From positions 1 to 64,000 of the forward strand of contig QPMI01000325.1 of assembly GCA_004431415.1 (NCBI GenBank): a DNA stretch of 64,000 bases, given 5' to 3'. Below the pieces are notes generated by a model. It did not search any database and was not told the origin of the DNA. It worked only from the letters and a program-made list of their open reading frames with translations. The stretch is from Cyanophora paradoxa. Lineage: Eukaryota > Glaucocystophyceae > Cyanophorales > Cyanophoraceae. A program made the translations under genes and the position numbers. This document shows positions 56,001 through 64,000 of the stretch, in pieces (position 1 is the first letter of the stretch; the number at the start of each line of letters is the position of its first letter).

Positions 56001-57483
56001 CCCGCCGCGCTGATGCTGGAGGGCGGCAGATCGCGCACCTGCTCTCGCACTCGCCGCGGCAGGCGGGCTCGGGGCGGAGCTCGCCGCAGGCGGGGCACGG
56101 CCTGCTGACGGCGGCCGAGGCGCGCTCCCGCTTCCAGGCGAACGTCCGCAGCAAGCTCGGCGCCCGCCTCGCCTCCCCCTCCAGGGTGCCCCCCGCCCGG
56201 CCCGCCCGGCCCCCTGCGCACCTGCGCGGGCCGACGGGGCGGGGCGGCAGGCGAACACGGTGCGGCAGCTCCTCGAGGAGGCCGCCGGCAGCCTGGTGCC
56301 CCCGGCCCGCCCCCGGCCCGCCCCGCGCCGCGCCGCCGCTCACGGCCCCGCCCGCAGGTGCCGGCGGCGGCCGCGCGCTCGACGCCGAAGCCGCCGCGTC
56401 CTCCGGCGTCGATCAGGCGCTCCGAGGGGCCCGCGGAGGGCGAGCGCGGGCGCGAGGAGGCGGCGCAGGAGCACGAGGCCTCGCCCGAGCGGGTGCGGGC
56501 GCCGGGCGGGACCTGCGCGGGGCGGCGCTGAGGCGGCGCAGGGCTCGGTGGAGCTCGGGCTGGGGCCCGCCTGGACGCGGCGCGGCACCAGCTGGAGGAG
56601 ACGCGGGCGGAGCTCCTCGCGCAGCGCGCCCGCGCCGAGGCCCTCGCCGAGGAGAAGGCCGGCCTGGAGCGCCGCCTCGCGGGGGTCGCCGCCGAGCGCG
56701 ACGAGGCGGGGCGCGCCGAGGCGGGGCGCCGCGCGGAGCTGGAGCGGGCGCTGGAGAAGCAGCGCGCGTCGGCGGCGGCGCTGGCTGAGGAGGTCGTGCG
56801 GCTCCAGGGCGAGGCGGCGCGCTGGGAGGAGGAGGCGGGGGCGGAGCGGCGGGCCGGGGAGGCGGCGCGGGCGGGGGCGGAGGCGGCGCTGGCGGAGCTG
56901 GGGCGGGCGCGGGGCACGATCGCAGAGCTGGAGCGGTATCTCGAGGAGGAGGCGCTCATCCGCGAGGACCAGCACCGCGTCCTCGCCGCCCGCGGCGCCC
57001 ACGGCCCCGCCCCGCCCACGGGCCCCGCCCGGGGCCGACCTCGAGGCGGCGCGCTGCGAGCTCGAGGCGGCCCGCGCCGAGATCGCCGCGCTCTGGTCGG
57101 AGCGGGCCGAGTGGGAGGGCCGCGTCGTCGCCGTCGTGCGCGAGGCGGCGGCCTGGCAGGAGGCGCACGAGGCCGCCACGCGCGAGCTCGAGCTCGAGAT
57201 CGAGCACCTGCACGCCCAGCTCGCCGCCTCGCAGGCCCACGACCCCCGCACCCCGCCCCGCGACCGCAGCGCCTCCCTCGACAGCTCCGCCCCCCTCACC
57301 CCGCAGTCCCTGCCCCTCCGCGCCAAGGTCCGGCCCCCGCCCCGCCCCTCCCGAGCCCCTCCCGAGCGGCGCCCGCAGATCCCCCCAGGCCGCTTGAACG
57401 CCCGCTACACGGAGACCTCGAGCTCCTGCGAGGGCGAGAGCGTGCCCCCGGCCGCCGGCCGCTCCTTCGTCCACTACATCTAG
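53082..57483 (+). CDS. kinesin-12 (KIF15/KIN12-type) motor protein
   Basis: N-terminal-motor kinesin. A disordered Ser/Pro/Ala-rich extension of about 230 residues (53082-53780) precedes the motor and includes a 9-residue duplication. It is joined through a GC-AG intron (GCCCGC near 53790, CCTCAG near 53873). The motor: ENVRVIVRLRPLNAREAETG, P-loop FAYGQTGSGK, LRGIIPRTLEHLFETI, IYNEALTDLLDP, switch I MNHESSRSHTVFTVAIEQ, switch II LNLIDLAGSERHAATLG, NINRSLSTLGHVIRALV, YRDSKLTFLLK, DSLGGNSKTSVVANVSPS and the neck region KLVRNRAMVNEEVSGGAA, whose R/KNxAxVNE pattern is typical of kinesin-12. A long Glu/Ala/Arg coiled-coil tail follows to RSFVHYI and TAG 57481. Motifs for ATP use are intact. A spindle or phragmoplast-like role is known for the family. 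Confidence 0.92.
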
Positions 57484-57815
57484 CGGGGGCCTCCCACTCG
57501 GGGCCCCCCTTCTCCGAGCTCCCTCCCATCGTCCGCCCACGCTTCTATCTCCCTCGGCCGCATGCAGATTATGTCGTAGATGCTTTAGATTCGAATGCAC
57601 TGTCTTCGCTCGAGCGGAGCCTCCGGTACCCCCCGCGGATCCAGTTTGCAACGCATGCGACCTGCAGCGCCAGCTGCATGAAGAGCACAGCTGCTACCGG
57701 CTCAGTTTCAGCGTTAACGAGCCTCTGAACCGCCAACGACCACGCAATACCGCGAGAGCGGCGCGTTGTTTGCGAGCGCTCGCAGCGCAAGCGGTTCGCG
57801 TGCGCTCGCTGCACG
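57484..57815. other. intergenic spacer
   Basis: 332 bases between two + strand genes, AT-richer than the flanking exons. No gene, repeat or clear motif seen. Confidence 0.45.
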
Positions 57816-59619
57816 ATGCGTCGCGCATACGTACAGCCTCCTTCAGCGGCCGCACTGGCCCTGCAGCTGGCGCGTGCGCTGGCCCTCTGCGGCGTTCTGG
57901 TTCTCGGCAGTCTCGCGGACGAGACAAGCGCTCCGCCCATCGTGACGGCCGCTTCTACGTCATATTTCGACAGGCTGCAGAACCTCGTGGCATCCGTGCA
58001 GCTCTGGGAGCCCGAAAGGCTCATCGTGGTTAGCGCTCTTTAGTTTCATAGATCGCCGGCATCACTGAGGAGCTGTCGCAGGTGTATGACGTCGGTCTAT
58101 CGGCCTCGCAGGCGGCCGAGGTCTCGGAATGGAAGTCAGTCGAGCTGCGCTCCTTCAAATTCGATGCAGCACCGCGACACGCCGCCTTTCACGACACCTA
58201 CGCCTTCAAGTGCGTTTCCTGCACTGCCTATAAGCCGTTATTGCGCGACTTCTGCTTTGGACGCGCGCGGCAGGCCGCTTGTAATGGCGGACGCGCTGCG
58301 GCTCTGGGACTCCCTCCTCTTCCAGGCAGGGCCCTCCTTCCTGCTGGAGCTCCATACGGCTCCATTTCGAGAATCGCGGGGGGCAGGACGCGGGGCAGGA
58401 GCTGGAGGGGCCGCTGCGGGAGGTGGACGAGACGCTGCGGTCGCGGGGCGCCTTCTTCGTGGAGGCCTCCTCCCCCATCGCCGCCTTCACCCACCCCCTC
58501 ACCCTCCGCTGGTCCGCACCCCCCGCGCGGCACCCTTCCCGGCCCTCGTTGAACTCGGAGGTTCCGTCCCGCCTCTTGTCCGCAGGCTCAATGCGAGCGC
58601 GTCCGAGTTCGAGGGCCAGCTCCAGTGCGCCGGCGGCATCCAAGGGTTCGTCTCGAGCCGCGCATGTGCATACCGCCTCCGCGGCCTCTGACCGTCTCCT
58701 CGGCCTCAGATACGGTGCGCAAGCGCCACGTCCTGGCGCGGCGCGGCGCTGCGGCGGCTGACGTGCGGGGCCAGTGGCGGGGTCGACGGCGGCGCGGGAG
58801 GTGCTGGAGGCGGCGGCGCGCTGCGCGGCGGAGGAGCCGTGCATCGCCCCGCCGGGCTCCGACGCGTCCAACCACCGCCAGGACCAGTCGGTGTTCTCGG
58901 TGCTCATCCGGCGCGGGGGCTTCCCCTGCGAGGCCGACCGCCGCTTCTCGGAGTCCAACCCGCTGCGGGCGCCCGCCTCGCCGGCGGGGGCCCTCGCCCG
59001 CCACCGCCGCGCCCTCGCGGGGGCGCCCCTGGACCCCCCCACCGTCCTCTTCTCCCGCCGCTGGATGCACCCCAAGCCCTACGCCCCTCTCCTCCGGCGG
59101 GGCGCCTCGCCGAGGCCGCCGTCCCGTGGGGAGGGGCCCTACTCGCGCCCCTGGACGCCCGGCGCCGTGGCCCCCGTCGTCGTGGAGACCATCGAGGGCC
59201 GCCGCGTGCCGGCCGCCGCCCGCGAAGCGCTCGCTGGCTGCCTCGCCGCGCGCAAGTGCGTCGTTCATCCGCCCTCCCGCCCGTCCTGCCCGGCACGACG
59301 GCCCCCGGTCCGCAGGGACGAAGCCGACGCCCTCGCCGCGTGCGCCGCGCTGGTGCGATGAGCCCTCCCCAAAGCCCCCCCGCCCTTTCAAGAGAGGCGC
59401 CTTAGCTCGGGCCGGCAGGTCCTGCCGGAGAGCGCAGGCCGGGCGCGAGGGGCGCGGGGGCGGGCGCTGGAGGCGCTGCAGCGGGCGCGCGGGGCGGCGG
59501 AGGGCGCCGGCCTCGACCCCGCCTGCCTCGCCCTCGCCGCCGCCTGCCTCGCCCTCCTCTTCGGTGCCGGCGTGCTTCTCGGCGGTCCTCTTCGCCACCG
59601 CCGCCGCCGCCTCCGCTAG
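57816..59619 (+). CDS. membrane glycosyltransferase-like protein (GT-A-like, DUF1647-like pattern)
   Basis: The N-terminus MRRAYVQPPSAAALALQLAR, followed by ALALCGVLVLGSL, is a signal peptide or signal anchor. The lumenal part has the order of small GT-A-type transferases: STSYFDRLQNLVASVQLWEP, RLIVVYDVGLSASQAAEV, WKSVELRSFKFDAAPRHAAF, YAFKPLVMADALRLWDSLLF then DAGQELEGPLREVDETLRSR, where D-A-G sits where a catalytic or metal-binding D-x-D/D-x-G is expected. CAGGIQGFV and NHRQDQSVFSVLIRRGGFPC follow. The C-terminus has a transmembrane helix (CLALAAACLALLFGAGVLLG) and a poly-Arg tail. Introns include a GC-AG one (about 58328-58400) and GTGCGT (58211). Sugar and acceptor unknown. The DUF1647 resemblance is from memory of the pattern and should be tested. 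Confidence 0.62.
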
Positions 59620-59861
59620 CTTGAAGCCCCGAATTCGAATATGAAGGCCGGGCCTCCGCTTCGCCCTCCGCAGCCGCGCCTACTCGAGCACCCGCCGGGG
59701 CCCCTCGGCGTCGGGGCACGCCCACCGCTGACCTACGCCCCCGCCGCTGACCCTCCGCCCCCTTGCCTGCTCGTCTCGTGCACACTCTCTCTCGCTCTCT
59801 CTTCTCCAGTACACGTACATTGCAGGCGGGAGGGTTCTGCGGCCGCCCGGGGAGGCCCCCC

Positions 59862-62800
59862 TCAGAAAAGGTTGACGCGCTTCTTCTCGGTGCCTGTGGG
59901 GGCCGGTGAGGGGCGCGGGGGTGGCGGAGGGGCCGACGAGGGGGCGGACCCTGCTTCCAGGCGGGGAAGCCGTAGAACTGCTGCTTGTCGTAGCCGAAGA
60001 CCTGGACGAACTCGTGGTCCGAGAGGTACGCCTCCCGCACCCGCCCGTCGATCCCCTCCCGCACGCAGTTCGGCGACCGCGTGTTCAGGCAGTCGTACGG
60101 CTGCGACACCCCGGCTCGCGCTCCCGTGCGGCGCCTCGCGGGAGGAGGCGGGAGCGCGCACCAGGAACTGGTCCACCTGCGGGATCTGCACGTTGCTGTA
60201 GCCCGCGTTCCCGCCCGGCGGCGGGGGGCCGCCAGGGCGCGCGCCGGGGCCGGCCGGCGCTGGCGCGGGGGTTTCAGGGGTCGGGAGGGGCGGGGGGCGG
60301 GGCCGGGGCGGTCACCTCCGTACGAGGCCGGCTGCCAGCAGGGCCGCTGCCGCCGTACGAGGGGCCCGAGGGGCGCGGCGCGTTGGCCCCATCGGCCCGT
60401 ACGAGCGCGCGCCGGGGCCGGCGGGGCCGGCGAGGTACCGTACGGCCCGCGGGCCGGCGCCGGCGGCGCGGCCGGCGCGCCGTACGGGCCGCTGGGGCGC
60501 GACGGTGCCGGGGCGCCGGGGGCGCTCCAAAGGAGCCGCCGGGGCGTGTAGGGGCCGGGGGCGCGGGGGGAGCGCTGTAGCCGCCCGACGAGGCGCCGTA
60601 CGAGGCGCCGTACGAGCCGCCGGACGAGGCGCTGTAGTAGGGCGCGGCCGGGGGCCGGGCGGCGGCTGACGGGGCGCCGCCCTGCTGGATGCGGGCCTGC
60701 GGGGCGTCAGGTGCGGGGCGGGGTGGGGCCGGGGCGCGGGCGCACGAGCTTCTGCTCGTAGGGGTCCACGAAGCGGCGCTGCGGGGTGTCGTTCCAGCCG
60801 AGGAAGTGGCACGTGAAGGTCGGCGGCTCCTGCCCCGAGTAGACGGCCGTCACCGCCCCCCGCCTCGCTCCCATCGAGTGCGCGTACTGGTCCGCCACCA
60901 TCTGCGCCCCGGCGTCGGCCCCGGCGGATGGGGAGGGGCGGGGGCGGGGGGCGGGTGCGGGGACCAGGGCGTTGTCGCGCTCGGCCTGGTTGGCGTTCTG
61001 GCCGACCCACACGAAGAGCTCGGAGAACACGTCAAGAATAAAAACTGAAGAACTACTGCTCAGTAGACGCCAAAGAACAGCCAAAAACGTGTTAACCATC
61101 TTCCTCGAGGAGGTCGTCCTGCGCGAAGTTGAAGAGCTCCTCCACCCGGAACCGGCCCGTCGCGTTGCTGCAGTGGAACAGCCGCGGCTCCGCCGGCAAC
61201 GTCCCCTGGAACTTCGTCTCCGGGTACGGCGCCCGCCCGCCCAGCGCTGCCCGCCTCTCAGCGCGGCCGCGGGGAGGCGGATCGGGGGCGGGCGGGGCGC
61301 GAGCGCGCCCTGCCAGAAGGGCTGCGGCTCCTGGCCCTCAACGATCTCGTTGAGCTCGCGCGCGCCCTTCAGCTGCTGCAGGATGTACGCGATCTGCGCA
61401 CGAGCTCGGGCCGCGCCCCGCCGGGCGGGGCGGGGCGGGGCGGGGCGGGGCGCGCGGACGTTCTGGGCGACCTGGCGCTCGTCCTGGGTGGCGCCGGAAC
61501 CGTACCAGGCGAAGACGCGGCCCGGGGTGAGGAGCACGAAGGAGTCGCCCGAGTTGAGGTGCCCCGCGACGGGCTCCACCTCCACGGCGCGCGTCGTCAC
61601 CGGCGAGAAGCCCCGCACGTGGTACAGCGCGTGGTCCGAGATCCCCCGGCTCGCCTCCTGCACGTTACGGAAGCCCGACGCCGTGCCGCCCTGGCCCGCA
61701 CCGCCCCGTCGGCCCCCGCAGGGCCCGGGCGGGGCGGGGCGGGGCGGGGCGGGGCGGACGCGGTGGATGATCATGTGGCCCTGGAAGAGGGCGAGGAAGT
61801 GGGAGGGCTCGCGGTTCATCTCGACGCGGACCTGCACGGGGTAGCCCCCCATGCTGTCGTCCAGCTGCTTCGCGATCATCGCCGACGCCGCCTTCTCGTC
61901 CTGCGTCGACTCCCGCCCCTGCCTGCACCCGCCGCGCCCGCCCCGGCTCGGCCCGGGCCGCCGCCGGGAGGGCCGGCCGGCGGGGCGGCGGGGCGCACCA
62001 GAAGTAGATGACGCAGGCGTCGGCGTTGCCCTTCTTGTAGCGGTACACCACGACGTACGAGTCGCCGGCGAAGAAGTGCCTGCCGGCGCTCAGCGCGCCC
62101 GGCGCCGGGGGGCCGGACGGGGCGGGGGAGGCCGCGCCCGTAGAGCTCGTGGGGGTAGGGGACGGCCTGGAGGTTCTCGATGCGGTAGATCTCGACCGTG
62201 CCCGACATCGTCGGGTCGATCAGCGTCTCTTGCGGCCGCTCCCCGGGCCGCATCATCACAGCCGCCGCCTGCTGCGCGTTGAACGGGCCGCCATTCACCT
62301 CTGACCGGCCCCGCGGCGCCGAGTGAGCGTGATCTGGGAGGCCGGCGCCCCCCCGCGAGGGAGGCGGGGCTCACGGGCGACGCCGCGGCCGGCGACGGCT
62401 CCGGAGGGGGCCTTGGAGAAGTCGGTGCGGGTGCCCCAGTAGGAGAACTTGGACTTGAACCAGGCGTTCTCGTAGCCCTGTGAGAGCTTGATGACCGGCG
62501 TCCCCTGCGGCTTCTTCGTCATCTGCAGGTACGCCCTGCCCCTTCCGCATCAGCGACGCCCCCGCGGGCCCCTGGGCGGGAGGGCGGCGGGGCAGGGGCG
62601 CACGTCCCGATCTGCATGGCCATGCGCTTCTCCTGCTGGGTGGTATTCTTGCCGATCCAGATGAAGACCTCGCTCCCCGCGTCCACCAGGAAGGCGTCCT
62701 GCCCCGCCCGCCCCCCTCAGCGCGCGGAGGGCGGCGGCGGGGGCGGGGGGCGGGGCCGGGGCGCGCGTTGGGGTCGAGGCTGTGCGGGTCGAGGATGCCC

Positions 62801-63835
62801 TGCGCCTCCGGCGTGAACTGCACCGACCCCGTCGCGTCCGAAATCCTGCCCCGCCCCGCCCCCGCCCCGCCCAAGGTCAGGCCCTCGGCCGGGCCCCGGC
62901 GCCGCGCGCGGCGGGCGCGGGGCACCGGAAGAGCTGCGTGTTGGTCGTGTTGTGGCGCTCCGCCTCGTCGTCGTCCCCGCCGTACTGCGCCGGCTTCGCC
63001 TGCCGGTAGCCCCCGAGCGCCTGCCAGAAGCTGCCGCACGCTCAGCGGGGCGCGGAGCGGCGGGGAGCGGCGCGGGGCGGCGGGGAGGGCGCACTTCTGC
63101 TCGTTGTCCTGGCCCTCCTCGAGGACGACAAGCTGCGTCTTGGCGCTCCCGCCGTGCTCGTTGACCAGGTCGCTCGCCACGTCCAGCGCCCGCGCCTTCT
63201 CCGCCTTGTTCGCCGACCGCCCGTTCCACTGGTACACCGCGCTCGCGTTCGCTGCGACCCCGCCTCGTCGCTGGGCCCGGGCCCGGACGCGGGAGGGCGC
63301 GCACGGTGGTCGAGGATGAAGACGTCGCCCGAGTTGAGGGAGTCGCCGGAGAGGGGGACCTGCGGGCGGGTCGCACCGCAGAAAAGGAGCGGAAAGGAGG
63401 GGGAAGGGAGGGCAGACCTGGGCGACGCGGACGTGGCGCTTGCCCTTGATCTGGAAGAGACGCGCGACGTTGGCCTTGCGCTTCTCGTCCTCGGCGTTTT
63501 TGAAGCCGGACTTGACGCCGCCGTCGAGGACGACGATCGTGCGGTTGCGCCAGAGCGAGCGGAAGGCCTCGCTCTCGTAGCCCTGCGTCTCCCGGTGCTG
63601 CACCGGCGCGCCCCCGAGGTGGTCGTCCAGCTCCACCGCCTTGTACGCCGCCACGCCGTACTCGTCTTGCGAAGACTGCGCCCCAATCCAGAAGTAGAGG
63701 TCATAGGCGTAGCTGCGCAATCGTCAGTAAAGGAAGACCAGAACCGCTTGCCAAGCGAGCGTACGCGTTCGAGCCAGGGACTTGTTTCGTGTGCAGAATC
63801 AGGTAGGAGTCGCCCGAGTAGAACCGACCGTATAG
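59862..63835 (-). CDS. villin-type actin-binding protein with headpiece (5' end not in window)
   Basis: Actin severing, capping and bundling protein with gelsolin repeats. From the top: FYSGDSYLILHTK; YDLYFWIGAQSSQDEYGVAA; AVELDDHLGGAPVQHRETQG; KSGFKNAEDEKRK; LNSGDVFILDH; VYQWNGRSANKAEKARALDV; FLVDAGSEVFIWIGKNTTQQ; IYRIENLQAVPYPHELYG; FFAGDSYVVVYRYKKGNADA; VQVRVEMNREPSHFLALFQG; LNSGDSFVLLTPGRVFAWYG; FSELFVWVGQNANQAERDNA. These fit six gelsolin repeats. Then a Pro/Gly/Ser/Tyr-rich linker (about 60700-60210) and a C-terminal headpiece: VREAYLSDHEFVQVFGYDKQ, FYGFPAWKQ, KKRVNLF, close to the villin headpiece consensus. The first exon (about 40 residues in relatives) is not seen between 63836 and 64000, so the gene is taken as partial. 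One intron (61096-61045) is AT-rich and classical, unlike the rest. Confidence 0.92.
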
Positions 63836-64000
63836 CTGCGCGGTCGTCGGTCAGAGCCGAATCTGAAGTCGGAGTGAAGCGCTAGCTATCGCTCGGAGGG
63901 CGGCCCGCGCATAGCTCCGTCCGTTTTCGCAATGAATGCTCATTGGTCTTTCCTCCGCTGGCGGATTCGCCACGGGCCAGCGCCAAACGAAACCGCGGCT
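63836..64000. other. 5' side of the villin gene
   Basis: On the minus strand an intron with CTGACC and GCGCAG precedes the first recognised villin exon. GCGCTAGCTAT lies at about 63880. A short frame MSIHCENGRSYARA is open here but does not resemble a villin N-terminus, so the first exon either differs or lies beyond the edge. Confidence 0.35.

Noticed and set aside
454-63835. The GC donors and frame breaks as sequencing errors
   Set aside because: Removing GC-AG segments restores known protein motifs exactly and in phase at several independent places (methyltransferase, ThiD, MATH domain), which errors would not do.
1-64000. Mobile elements, viral genes, CRISPR arrays, operon-type terminators
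   Set aside because: I looked for transposase, reverse transcriptase, integrase and capsid-like motifs, long terminal or inverted repeats and spaced identical repeats, and saw none that could be supported.

Overview
The window is a piece of a compact, very GC-rich nuclear genome from a photosynthetic, flagellated single-celled eukaryote. The photosynthesis evidence is a PsbP-family thylakoid-lumen protein with a targeting leader. The flagellum evidence is a radial spoke head 4/6 protein. Nearly every gene is broken by many short introns (about 30-110 nt). Most are themselves GC-rich, start G-T/C-N-C-G-C and end CAG, and many use a GC donor instead of GT. Abundant GC-AG introns, high GC and this gene content would fit a haptophyte-like alga, but I cannot assign the lineage from this sequence alone. 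Intergenic spacers are short, AT-richer, and often carry the palindromic core CTAGCTA.

Layout, left to right: a MET1/DNMT1-type DNA methyltransferase (454-7585, +); a small unknown protein (8000-8650, +); a cyclic-nucleotide-binding-like protein (8975-12073, -); the SSU-processome WD-repeat protein UTP7/WDR46 (12966-15715, -); a kinase-only PPIP5K/VIP1 (16040-17585, -) divergent from radial spoke head protein RSP4/6 (17745-19712, +); an unknown multi-exon gene (19963-21406, -); a HIT zinc-finger protein (21706-23312, -) divergent from the thiamine enzyme ThiD (23554-25269, +). Next is the most unusual locus (25400-32359, -): a MATH-USP-ubiquitin-like protein of the USP7 family without the catalytic Cys and His, apparently fused to a TKL-type pseudokinase.

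The right half holds an armadillo-repeat protein (about 32745-34283, +), a low-complexity protein with adaptor-like motifs (35349-36917, -), an alpha/beta hydrolase (37155-38333, +), LMBRD2 (39078-41985, +), a small probable mitochondrial protein (42186-42825, -), peroxiredoxin Q (43005-44077, +) followed in the same frame after one stop by an IscX-like protein (44087-44566, +), a divergent SMC protein (44882-50420, +) with a 10-nt microexon in its Walker A region, a membrane GNAT acetyltransferase (50501-51344, -), a PsbP-like protein (51542-52955, -) divergent from a kinesin-12 (53082-57483, +), a type II membrane glycosyltransferase-like protein (57816-59619, +) and a villin with headpiece (59862 to beyond the right edge, -).

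The genes are housekeeping and cytoskeletal rather than one pathway; I see no virus, transposon or CRISPR array. Exon limits were inferred by eye from frame continuity and splice signals. Spans of multi-exon genes run start to stop, with introns included.
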